64,000 bases of DNA, taken from assembly GCF_022539505.1 (NCBI RefSeq), contig NC_061513.1, positions 352,265,696-352,329,695 on the forward strand, written 5' to 3'. The notes under the pieces were generated by a model that saw nothing but the letters and a program-made list of their open reading frames with translations, ran no database searches and was not told the origin of the DNA. Made by a program: the position numbers and the translations under genes. The DNA is from Lolium rigidum. Its lineage: Eukaryota; Streptophyta; Magnoliopsida; Poales; Poaceae. Of the stretch, positions 1 through 9,411 are shown in pieces (the first letter of the stretch is position 1; the number at the start of each line of letters is the position of its first letter).

Positions 1-403
1 TCTCTGATCCCCTTTCGAAAGTAGCAGTGGCGCACCACTGCTGCCAGCAATGGCGCACGTACGAGAGGCTGCGGTGGCGCACTTGTACAGGCAGCAATGG
101 CGCACCGAGAATGCCATAACGGTGGCGCACCCCGGGAGGTAGCGGTAGCGCACCGAAACCATAGAGTTGTGGCGCACTGCTTGCAGAACAACAGTGGCGC
201 ACCCCTTTGGGGTAATAGTGGCGCATCACTGGACTTGTCAATGGCGCACCATGTAGTGCGCCACTGTTACTTAGGGTAGTTGTGGCGCACCACTAGTGCG
301 CCACTACTAAAACTTAGTAGTGGCGTGATAACAGTGGCGCACCACTAGTGCGCCACTGATGGGTAAAAGTGGTGCGCCACTGATTGCCCTTTTCCTAGTA
401 GTG
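1..403. mobile_element. CACTA (En/Spm-type) DNA transposon, one terminus
   Basis: The segment ends at 386-403 in an 18-base terminal sequence whose reverse complement reads CACTACTAGGAAAAGGGC, the standard start of a CACTA terminal inverted repeat. The preceding ~380 bases are dense in subterminal repeats with the core GTGGCGCAC, as expected next to a CACTA end where transposase binds. The rest of the element lies outside the window, so autonomy cannot be judged. The bases after the end (ATA, 404-406) would be one copy of the 3-bp target duplication. The host sequence is the end of an LTR. Confidence 0.85.
27..379. repeat. CACTA subterminal repeats, GTGGCGCAC family
   Basis: About a dozen copies of GTGGCGCAC (with single-base variants) are read in one orientation and about four in the other (GTGCGCCAC). 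At 284-302 and 336-354 two copies meet head to head as GGCGCAC-CACTA-GTGCGCC, which can form hairpins. Spacing is irregular (roughly 15-35 bases). Confidence 0.8.
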
Positions 404-1790
404 ATAGGGGATCGCAACAGTCTTCGAGGGAAGTAAAACCCAATTTATTGATTCGACACAAGGGGAGACAAAGAATACTTGAAAGCCTTAACATCGGAGT
501 TGTCAATTCAGCTGCACCTGGAAACAGACTTGCTCGCAAGAGTTTATCAGTAGTAAAATAACAGTTTTATAGCAGTAGCAGTAGCGAAATAACAGCAGTA
601 GAGTAACAAAGACAGCAGTAGTGATTTTAGTAAACAGCAGGATTAAAATATTGTAGGCACGGGGACGGATGACGGGCGTTGCATGGATGAGAGAAACTCA
701 TGTAACAATCATAGCAGGGCATTTGCAGATAATAATAAAACGGTATCCAAGTACAAAGCAATCAATAGGCATGTGTTCCAATTATAGTCGTACGTGCTCG
801 CAATGAGAAACTTGCACAACATCTTTTGTCCTACCAGCCGGTGGCGGCCGGGCCTCAAGGGAAACTACTTGGATATTAAGGTACTCCTTTTAATAGAGTA
901 CCGGAGCAAAGCATTAACACTCCGTGAACACATGTGATCCTCACGTCACTACCATCCCCTCCGGTTGTCCCGATTCTGTCACTTCGGGGCCATTGGTTCC
1001 GGACAGCGACATGTGTATACAACTTGCAGGTAAGATCATAAACAACGAATATCATGATGAAATAATAACATGTTCAGATCTGAGATCATGGCACTCGGGC
1101 CCTAGTGACAAGCATTAAGCATAACAAGTTGCAACAATATCATCAAAGTACCAATTACGGACACTAAGCACTATGCCCTAACAATCTTATGCTATTACAT
1201 GACCAATCTCATCCAATCCCTACCATCCCCTTCGGCCTACAGCGGGGGAATTACTCACACATGGATGGGGAAACATGGCTGGTCGATGGAGAGGCGTTGG
1301 CGGTGATGATGGCGATGATCTCCTCCACTTCCCCGTCCCGGCGGAGTGCCAGAACGGAGACTTCTGGCTCCCAAGACGGAGTTTCGCGATGTGGTGGCGT
1401 TCTGGAGGGTTTCTGGCGACTTCGACTTCTCTCCGTGCGTTTTTATGTCGAGGCGAATAAGTAGTCCGAAGGGGGGCGTCGGAGGCCGGCCGAGGGGGCC
1501 ACACCATAGGGCCGCGCGGGCCCCCCCTAGGCCGCGCCGCCCTATGGTGTGGGGCCCTCGGGCCTCCACCTGATTTGTCCTTCTGGCTCCGTCATTATTC
1601 TGGGAAAATAGGGCCTTTCGTCAAAATCCCGAGGTTTTTCCTGAAAGTTGGATTTACGCACAAAAACGAGACACCGGAACAGTTCTGCGAAAACAGCGTT
1701 AGTCCGTGTTAGTTGCATCCAAAATACACAAATTAGAGGCAAAACAATAGCAAAAGTGTTCGGGAAAGTAGATACGTTTTGGACGTATCA
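404..1790 (-). mobile_element. Ty3/gypsy-type LTR, minus strand, interrupted at its 3' end by the CACTA element
   Basis: Read on the minus strand the block starts at 1790 with TGATACGTCCAAAACGTATC, a typical grass gypsy LTR start, and runs for about 1.39 kb without coding potential. It stops at the CACTA end; the LTR's last few bases should lie beyond that insertion, outside the window. It contains a long GC-rich inverted repeat at 1497-1557. The five bases after it (TTTGG, 1791-1795) would be one copy of its target duplication. Whether it is a solo LTR or part of a full element cannot be seen. Open frames within it (for example around 1189-1573) lie in LTR sequence and are not genes. Confidence 0.75.
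1497..1557. repeat. GC-rich inverted repeat in LTR (CCATAGGG...CCCTATGG module)
   Basis: The left arm CACACCATAGGGC and right arm GCCCTATGGTGTG flank a centre that is almost entirely G and C (CGCGCGG and CCGCGCC). The same module occurs in LTRs of two other families in this window. Confidence 0.8.
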
Positions 1791-2171
1791 TTTGGCCGCA
1801 CGGGTCGATGCCGCGCGACCGGTACCTTCTTCCACAGCCTCCTTGCCTGCGTCGACCGCACCAGCCATCATCACCTCGACGTTGCCGGCAGCGCGGCCAG
1901 CACAGAGCCACCTTGGCGGATCCGGCGCCACCAGCACCGGCGAGAGGCGCTGGCGCACAGGGACAGTGCCGAAGTAGACGCGGTGGCTGCCGAACTCGAT
2001 GATGCGGCCGTTCTTGGGGAAGATGCCGCCGTTGGCGAAGCATCCCGCGTTGTCGTTGATGAAGTCCATGGAGTAGATGCGCTGCACCAGCGCAGACACG
2101 GTCCGCTGGCCGGCGACGTCGAGGATGCCCGCCCGAATGTGAACTCCAGCAAGCGCCACTTCATGCCCCAT
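1791..2171 (-). pseudogene. 5' part of a retrotransposon gag-like ORF, truncated
   Basis: On the minus strand an open frame starts with ATG at 2171-2169, just inside the primer binding site, and runs to the breakpoint at 1791, about 127 codons. It has no internal stop. The product is rich in Ala, Gly and Arg and contains the stretch SMDFINDNAGCF followed by GRIIEFGSHRVYFG. I take it as the N-terminal part of a gag polyprotein because of its place directly behind the primer site. No zinc knuckle or protease is reached before the truncation. The open frame also extends upstream into the LTR (to 2213), but a start after the LTR is more sensible. Confidence 0.45.
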
Positions 2172-2184
2172 GGTGGGCGCCAAC
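2167..2184 (-). other. Primer binding site of the minus-strand LTR element
   Basis: Directly inside the LTR the minus strand reads GTTGGCGCCCACCATGG. TGGCGCC is the usual start of a gypsy primer site complementary to a tRNA 3' end. The tRNA species was not assigned. The presumed gag start codon lies within this site. Confidence 0.65.
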
Positions 2185-2904
2185 TGTCGTCGTGGTGAAC
2201 GGACAGATGCCATAGGATGGCTTAAGTTGGGACCGAATGGACGCTAGAGGATTCGGGGGAGGGTTTTTGATCAGGTAGGATGAACTTCCGGGTGCTTTCC
2301 TCAAGAACTCGGCCAAGGCCGGAGGTAGAAGAAGAGAGACACAAGGATGAACCCCGTTCTAGATCTTCTCTATTCCATGAACAACAAGGTTACAGGTTTC
2401 TGAATACAAGGACTCACATGCCCGCGTATGGGGCGTGCCCCCTCTCCTTATATAGGGGAGAGGTGGCTTACAGGGGAAGAAACCCTAGAAACCCTAATGG
2501 CATCTTTGACTAGACAAACTACTTTACAAAGTTACTTTAATCATAGATGACACCGGGGTCTTCTTTAATCAAGGAGGCTGACGTCCTCCGGCTTCTTTCG
2601 ACGTCATCTTCTTCTTTATCGTCAGGGCTTCGTTTAAAGCTACTTTGCTTAGCTCATCTTTGTCTTCTAGCTCTGGAGAGAATCTTTGACCAGTCCTGCC
2701 GACGTGCTACAGTGCACTTCTTACCGGTGCCCGGTGTCTCTCTCTATCCGGTTCCGGTATACCCCTCCTGGGGATACCGGCTTAGCTTCGCTTAGCCAAA
2801 CTCTCAGCTTCGTGCTCCGGTGTAAACATTAAACCGGTATCTTGATGGCCTAAACCATCCGGTTTTGGCATGCCTTTGGCATACCGGGGGTCATCCCCCC
2901 AACA
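2185..2904 (-). repeat. 5' LTR (minus strand), 720 bp
   Basis: On the minus strand it begins TGTTGGGGGGATGACC at 2904 and ends in CA at 2185, next to a primer site. It carries short CCGGT-rich repeats near its start and a TATA box. Confidence 0.7.
2447..2454 (-). promoter_or_regulatory. TATA box of the LTR promoter
   Basis: The minus strand reads TATATAAG in the middle of the LTR, flanked by short GC-rich sequence, a normal place for the U3 promoter. Confidence 0.55.
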
Positions 2905-3352
2905 AATGGGGTCTTTAGTCCCGGTTCTGCTGGTGAACCGAGACTAATGCTCGGGCAACCGGGACTAAAGGGCTACGGTAGACTGCGGCCAGGACAGGAG
3001 GCTTTAGTCCCGGTTGGGGACACCAACCGGGATTAAAGGGTACCCTTTAGTCCCGGTTCGTGTCCCCAACCGGGACTAAAGGTATTTCCAGGTTTTTGCC
3101 TCCCCATGCACCCTTCACACCCCCCCTCCCCAGTGGATCGCCTTTTTGGACACTGTAAAATAGAAACGAAAATGATAGAAAATTAAAAAAATAAAATGTT
3201 TTCAGATTCTTGTATGTTATGCAACCTACTATTAGGCAAAATTAATAAATTTGAATTTTCACTTTTTTTGCAAAAACGTTTTGAAAAATGGTAAAACCGC
3301 AATAACTTTTGCGTACGACGTCGAAAAAACATATAATATATCAAAAAAATCC
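2905..3352 (+). mobile_element. CACTA 5' fragment (long form) preceding unit A
   Basis: The block contains several direct and inverted copies of TTTAGTCCCGGTT, the subterminal repeat of this CACTA family, followed by an AT-rich stretch from about 3152. Its terminal inverted repeat is missing because an LTR element is inserted at 2904/2905. It matches the fragment at 41254-41696, including the ~140-base portion that is lacking from the short-form copies. Confidence 0.7.
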
Positions 3353-4730
3353 TGGGAAAAAGTTACCACAAGAGCTTCAAACTTAGCCTAGAGAGCTAAA
3401 ATTTAGTTAGCACCCCTCATGATTAGTTGCTAGTGCTAAAACTAAAAGTGACTACTCTAGCTGGGAACTTGTGAATCAAGTGACTTTGAAAACCTTAGAA
3501 TGATGAGTCATTCTATTGAAAGTTTTGAAGGTGAATGTGACCTTTGAATGACAAGGTGAACTTGACAAAAATTGATGGTTGGGTTCGGATGCGATACCAT
3601 TCCAATTTTAGAGTACCCCCACAATACCTGATAATGGGTAAGGCTTAGCTGGAAATTTATGTATTTTAGTATGGGTTCCCTCTGAACAAGCGTCACAGAG
3701 GTTATGCTGAGGCTGCCTCCGTTGAAAGTGAAATGACGTGAAAAAGAGATAAATGTCCTACCCAAACCCTGTGCAGTTCCTAGGATGACAGATTGCCATC
3801 ACTAGGAGGCCAAGCTCATAGGGGAGGTGCCTATACTAGAGTATGTAGGTGAAAGGTTAATGGTTGATGATCCGCATACTGAATATGATGATTCAGGGCT
3901 ATCCCTGCCGGATGTAATCAAAAGTTGTGGCACAAGAATACGACCTCAGCAGAGTGTTAAACTATTCGAATAGCCGCGTCCGCGATCATGGATAGTTGGA
4001 TGGACATACTGTTCCGCTGTCAGATGTTTTCTAAAACGAACGGTGACTTGAAAGGTGAATTTGACTTGAATCACAACAGAGTTGTGGGAATGACACTAAT
4101 GTTCCCATTTGAGTAATTGTTGATAAATAAAGAGTCTTTGACTATTAAAGTGTTTATGAAATAAAATTAGCTTTATGCAAATAAACCTAGAAGCTTAGAA
4201 CCATGATTAGAGCTACTAGTACTTCTATTTGTGATAGTTTGCGAGTACTTTAAAAGTACTCATGGCTTTGTCCCTGGCTATTCAAATGGCCAGACTAGGA
4301 CGAGGAGCACCAGTACCAGGAAGATGGACAGCATGACGTCTATGATAACTAGGATCACCTCCTGACGTCAAGCTTTGCCTGTGAAACAGATGGACCGCTA
4401 CTACGTATCTTCCGCTATGTGTTTTGTATGTTGATCTGTAGATCAACTGTTGTTTTTATTATTGGATCATGAGATCCCTTGTTGTAAAACGATTATGGTT
4501 TGTAATGAATAATGTTCTGTCATATCAACTATTATGTCTCGCAAAAATAATATTCCTGGGATTGCGATGTATGGCATAATAGGCATCTGGAATTAAAAAT
4601 TCGGGTGTTGAAAACATCGTCCGCGTTGGTACCCATGCTTATGCTGGATGGCTAGCTAGCATTATAATCGCGGTTTCGTTGCGGCTCTGTTTTAGTTTCC
4701 TTAATTTTCTTTTTTGTCATGTACTTACTT

Positions 4731-4911
4731 TTTTTGAAAAATACAGTACAAACGCAGATGCTCACGCATATACACTCACCCCCATGAACGCACACACGCA
4801 CGTCCTACCTCTATGAGAACCTCCGGAAGACTAAGCCGACGAATTGAATCTTGAAATTGAAGAAGTCACCATAGGCGCCTCGCTGTCGACGGGAACATCG
4901 CCTCCCACTGA
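4731..4911 (-). mobile_element. SINE-like 3' fragment (unit A copy)
   Basis: The sequence running from TTTTTGAAAAATACAGTAC through GCCTCGCTGTCGACGGGAAC to CCTCCCACTGAA is one I recognise as the tail part of a tRNA-derived SINE common in Triticeae, here on the minus strand with its T-rich end at the left. The tRNA-like head with A and B boxes is missing. The same fragment is present in units B and C, so it was there before the array formed. Confidence 0.4.
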
Positions 4912-6048
4912 ATGAATATTTGACCCTCGAGATATTTGACCTTAAACTTTGAAGTGTGATAATTGATCAATGTGGTGCACACTCCCGGACCTCTCGAAAT
5001 ATTTGACCCTAACTTTGACGCTGATGTTAACTAAAACAACTACAGTGGGTAGTAAAACAAGGTAGTATCATGCTTATTAACTATTCTACGTTGCTACGGG
5101 AAATACATATTGTCTCTTGGGTGCCACACACCCCTATACTTGGAAAAAAATATTAAAAAAGTTCAAAAAAGCAAACTTTTTGGGGAATCAAAGATGATCG
5201 CGTATTGTACTTGAAACAAAATATTTCCCTAGGAATTTACTTTTATTGTATCCAGGGTAAAAAAACAAACTCGAAAGGCCCCATGACCAGGTACTATTTA
5301 CTTTATATTCGTCATAATTTTGTCTTTTTTTGCCCTGGAGACCATGAGAATAATTTCGTTTCCAATTTTTTTTTACGAGTACAAACTTGATCATCCTTGG
5401 TTTTCAGGAAGATTCAATTTTCTTTTGACTTTTTTAAATTACTAATTTTTTTGTTCTATGGGGGTGAGTTGCACCCGAGAGCCAAAAGTCTTCTTCCGCA
5501 AAAAAAAGTTCTATGTTGCTACCTTTATATGCATAGTATTATGAAAACTTAAAATGGAGGCCGAGCTACACCTAGCTCTTTATTTGCGAACAATCAGAAA
5601 TTTTATATTAAATTTTAAAAAAATCTGTAACAAAATTTTAACCAGTAATGTATACTATAATAGTGTAAATTCGCAATAAAACAACCTCATATTCTAGGCT
5701 ACACATAAATGAAAAATTCTAGCAAATTTTATAGTGAATAGTGCATATTTCATGTCTATAAACTTTGTCAGATTTTATTAATTTCGTGTAGACTAGAATA
5801 GAAATTAGTTTTTATTGAGATTTTACACCATTATAGCATACATCATTGACTAGCTCTAGAATTTTTTTTTTAATTTTTTGAAACATTAAAATATGAATTT
5901 TGATTGTTTGAAAATAAAGAGGTACATGTAGCACGGCCTCCAAAACACCACCGTCATATTGATAGTAATTTAGAATGGCTCATTTATTAATTTATAGAAC
6001 ATTTCATTCTTAGAAAGTGTCATATTATGGTAATATGGCAACTTCTCA

Positions 6049-6073
6049 TTTAATGACATGTCATGTCATTAAA
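6049..6073. repeat. Perfect 25-base palindrome
   Basis: TTTAATGACATG, a single T, then CATGTCATTAAA. The arms are 12 bases. The palindrome is unchanged in units B (near 38493) and C (near 44380). It lies ~145 bases upstream of a MITE-like end (ACGGAGGGAGTA), so it may be the centre of a decayed MITE. Confidence 0.6.
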
Positions 6074-7401
6074 ATGTCTAGTTGACATTGCATATGGACA
6101 CATATTCTCCCACTATGAGAACAAAATATGTGTTATTTAGGTAACACATCATTTATATTGTATATGTTAATTCCATATGGTTAGTAGTGGCCCTAGAAAC
6201 CTGAACGGAGGGAGTATTTCTTGTTGCAGCTTTCTTTTCAACTGTTGACAATGAGATGAAATACAACAAAATGATCAACTTTGTTGAAAATATTAATGAT
6301 AACTTTCATCACGTGTTATATAAATATAGTATACTATCACATAATTCGTCTAAATGCAAAAGTTAATTAACTCCTAGAGACAATATATCGTGTGAGCCCA
6401 GCTTTAAGCACATACACGTCGGCATATACTAGGCCGTAAAGTAAAGCAAAACATATATTTGCGCATTTATACAAGTAAACATGACATACCTAATATAAAA
6501 TTATAAAACATACGACATGCTTGCTTTTGCAGCATAGTACTAGTATAGTTTGGTATTTTCTTGCCGCCTATCCAAAAACTTACCACATCGCCCTATTAGC
6601 CTACAGAGCTGTTATATTATTTTATGTAAATATGTGTGATCATACTATATATTTTTCAATTGATATTTGCAAGATAACTGCATTTTTTTACATCGTACAC
6701 TAGCTAGTACGATCAGTTTGCATTGTTGCCTTAATAATAAGTCCAAATATAAGAAAATATGGTATAGTGATTAAAGTTCAACGAAACAACACAATTGAAG
6801 AGCATCACTTGCTTTGGTAGCCATATTTCCTTTCATAGCCCACCACTCCTGTGCCCTCTTGAGCCCACCCTGCCCCCTACCGAAACTCATACTATCCGCA
6901 ACCCCTCCTACCAACCGCGCCCCACACCGGCCCAACTCGATTACCGCACCTGGTACAATCGTACTATTCTAACCTACAAGTTTGAGTCAATGAGCCAGCC
7001 CCTCTAGCGGCCCGGCCCAACTCTATCATTGTTGTGCTATCACAACCTTAAAAATTATTATGGAAAATCTTAGCCTCATGGTGCGGTTAGGGCTGGACTA
7101 ACGAGCCGATTAGCTCGTTAAGGCCTGGATTAACACTCATGATCATTAAGGGGCTTGTCTCGTTAAGCTCATTATCATTAACAACATAAAATGAAGATCG
7201 GTTTATAGGGTTATATGCTCGAAAGCGCTTGTGATGCTTATTAAGCACATTAAGACGCGAGTTGACGAGATAAGGTGGAGATAATTCGGCGATTTCACTC
7301 TCGCTTGGTCGCTCCTATACGTCTTTATGGCAGGGTCTCAACTGGGCTTGGGCCAGATTGGGCTATTTACACCGCCCTCCATAACATGGGCTCCAACATA
7401 G

Positions 7402-7443
7402 CATACGCCATGGAGGCAAAACCATACGCCATGGAGGCAAAAC
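7402..7443 (+). repeat. 21-base tandem duplication (two copies)
   Basis: CATACGCCATGGAGGCAAAAC is present twice in succession. It is retained identically in units B and C, so it predates the array. Confidence 0.8.
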
Positions 7444-8293
7444 CAGGATGAAACCTAACAAAAGACTCCTACAGCTAAACTACTACAGTACAGGGGAGGG
7501 TCCCCCGCCCGCCTCAACGCCGGCTCACGCCGGAGAAGAGAAGGAGCGGCCCAGATCTGGAGAGACCTGAAGAGAGAGGGAGCGGAGAGCTCGAGAGAGG
7601 AAAAGAGGTCCCTTCTATTTCGATTTTGTTTCAATTATGGAATATCCTATTGATCTTGTTTTGTAATATATAACCCCAATACAATACATGGACTGATGGA
7701 CACACATTATCCACTTAGAAACACTCGCGAGTGTAAAAATGAGCACAAGGGTTATAATCATGATACGTGATTCATGTACAAGACTTTCTGTTGCAAAAAT
7801 GGATGGAATTATATTTTTCAAGGGGAACTAATAATCATTCCCTAATTATAAGATTCCACGAGATCAATATACATTTATGTGCAATATGTTGAAGGTCAAA
7901 TGTATGCTCATGAATTAAATTAAACATATGTGTATTGATTTTGTGCAATATATCCTCTAAGATCATAAAATGTCATCACCTGACCTAATTTTGTTCTTTT
8001 TTAATTTTCGTACTCCACTCATTTATCATTGGTACATTAATTTCCACGTGGAAATGGCATATTTGGCGGTATTAATTGTACTCCATAAACTCTCTTCGTC
8101 ATGCAAGATATGCTAATTTTGAGCATATTTATTCAGTGTACAATGATGACAAACAAAGATATGCATATCTTCACCGTATTGAGGATCAATGAATCACTAT
8201 ATCTGATAGCCATTACAATTAATTTTCTAAAGCCAACAAAAATAATTAAAGTGCAATATCTTGAAGGTAAGGGTAAGGTGGAGAGGGATTGGC

Positions 8294-8299
8294 TATAAA
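8294..8299 (+). promoter_or_regulatory. Possible TATA box upstream of a very short ORF (each unit)
   Basis: GGCTATAAAGGG is followed ~125 bases later by an ATG that opens a 13-codon frame (8421-8462) ending in three Arg codons. The arrangement is repeated near 40752, 46629 and 49246. It may be the remnant of a gene 5' end, but nothing beyond motif placement supports this. Confidence 0.2.
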
Positions 8300-8734
8300 G
8301 GGAGGCAAAGGAAAGGAGAAAATGACACGACAATACACCATACCTAAGTCTAGGAGACTTACAGCGCGTGTCTTTGTTTCAAGCACGGACGATCAACCTG
8401 GTCAGGGCGTCGAATCTTTCATGGCGATGTCCGGCGCTGCTGGTGGTGGTCGTAGAAGATAGCCGGTATATACATTTATTCTCATCTCTAACAGTACCTA
8501 GTTGAAACTTTTTTGGACGATGCTACACAGTGCCCCGGCACTCGATAGTCTACCGTGTTGCTCCTCTTGTTGGAATTGAATATTTCCCACAATAGAAAGT
8601 GGGCCTAGGAGCTGATAGTGACATGTTACCGAATATTTCCCTTCGCCTCGACGTGTGATTCTGTCTCATCCCGAACCACTAGCAACGCCATGGCCACCGC
8701 CCTTCTCCTCTGGGGTGCGGGCATGGGAACCACG

Positions 8735-8804
8735 CAATAGCCGAAAAAAGGGCTTCCATCCCAACCTATTAGTCCCGGTTGGGGACACCAACCGGGATTA
8801 AAGG
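8735..8804 (+). mobile_element. CACTA 5' end (short form) between units A and B, left half
   Basis: It starts CAATAGCCGAAAAAAGGGC, a degraded form of CACTAGTAGAAAAAAGGGC seen at the other boundaries, and is preceded by the same ACG. It is interrupted at the GTACC target site of the gypsy element and resumes at 25010. Confidence 0.75.
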
Positions 8805-8809
8805 GTACC

Positions 8810-9353
8810 TGACGTGGGCATTACCCTTCGGGTAACTAATGTTGCCCTACCCTATATTTCCTAGTTGGAGGCCCATGAAGGCACTCGACGGCAAGGTGGG
8901 CCGCCAAGAGAGACGCGGCGGAAGATTCCTTGAAGTGCAAGACATGGAAGGAACCGAACAAGGAAAGCTTAGAGATAGATCTACTGTAAACCCAGTCGTA
9001 CTCGATTAGACCTCTTGAGACCTGGCCTCCTATATAAAGGCCAGGAGAGGGGCTGTCGAGGGACACAATCAATCTTAGCGTCTTTAGCCAACAAAAGCTT
9101 AGAGCTAGGTCTCCCTAGCGATTAGCCATCTCGACGAGATCTCAGCCGAACTATTCGGCACCCCATTGTAACCCATCATCATCATAATCAAGGACAGATA
9201 GGCAGGACGTAAGGGTTTTACCTCATCGAGGGCCCCGAACCTGGGTAAATCGCTCTCCCCGCTTGTCTGTGAACCGATGTCTCGTGTCAGCCTGCAGGAT
9301 TCCACCAACCCTAAGCCCCTATCGGAGGGCATTGCCGAGGAGCACCCTCGACA
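8810..9353 (+). repeat. 5' LTR of the gag-protease gypsy element (544 bp)
   Basis: It begins TGACGTGGGCATTACCC and ends CTCGACA, giving TG...CA ends. It matches 17884-18356 joined to 24934-25004 over its whole length without a length difference. Confidence 0.9.
9031..9037 (+). promoter_or_regulatory. LTR TATA box
   Basis: CTCCTATATAAAGGCCAGGAG, 220 bases into the LTR, is a good RNA polymerase II TATA context. The same box is at 18105-18112 in the 3' LTR. Confidence 0.7.
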
Positions 9354-9355
9354 AT

Positions 9356-9373
9356 TGGCGCCGTCTGTGGGAA
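9356..9373 (+). other. Primer binding site
   Basis: TGGCGCCGTCTGTGGGAA starts two bases after the LTR end. The form is typical of grass gypsy elements; I do not assign the tRNA. Confidence 0.75.
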
Positions 9374-9411
9374 ACCTGTCGGCACAAGATCGGTCATCGG
9401 CAGATCCAATC

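Larger units (their letters stand above)
1791..2904 (-). mobile_element. Fragment of a second minus-strand LTR retrotransposon (5' LTR and start of internal region)
   Basis: On the minus strand it comprises a 720-bp LTR (2904 to 2185), a primer binding site and the first ~380 bases of a GC-rich gag-like region. It is cut off at 1790 by the insertion of the preceding LTR. The element is itself inserted into CACTA-derived sequence, which resumes at 2905. The remainder must lie left of the window. The GC-rich coding part contrasts with the AT-rich Athila-like element further right. Confidence 0.7.
3353..8734 (+). repeat. Tandem unit A (5,382 bp), non-coding
   Basis: The first ~1.26 kb (to about 4615) has the look of non-coding LTR-type sequence; I cannot name its family. 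It is followed by a SINE-like fragment, AT-rich DNA with a palindrome (6049-6073), a sequence ending in the MITE-like motif ACGGAGGGAGTA (6205-6216), repeats of GCTCGTTAA around 7100-7180, a 21-base tandem duplication (7402-7443), and a short GC-richer part with a TATA-like box near 8294. Open frames of 60-85 codons occur but show no family signature. Unit A is the most divergent of the three; for example it lacks about 16 bases near 8200 that B and C share. Confidence 0.8.

Noticed and set aside
27..379. Regular short repeats that could suggest a CRISPR array
   Set aside because: Spacing is irregular, repeats occur in both orientations and the block ends in a CACTA terminal repeat; the sequence is plant nuclear DNA.
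1779..2198. Plus-strand 139-codon ORF
   Set aside because: It is the complement of a minus-strand gag-like frame in GC-rich DNA and crosses the boundary between two elements.
3508..3765. 85-codon minus-strand ORF present in all three units
   Set aside because: Its retention is explained by recent duplication; there is no family signature, promoter or coding-type substitution pattern that I can see.
6521..6703. 60-codon ORF present in units A and B
   Set aside because: Low-complexity hydrophobic translation of AT-rich DNA; shared only because the units are duplicates.
9277..9411. gag start codon at 9277
   Set aside because: It lies inside the LTR and the frame would translate the primer site; ATG 9412 in the same frame is the better start.
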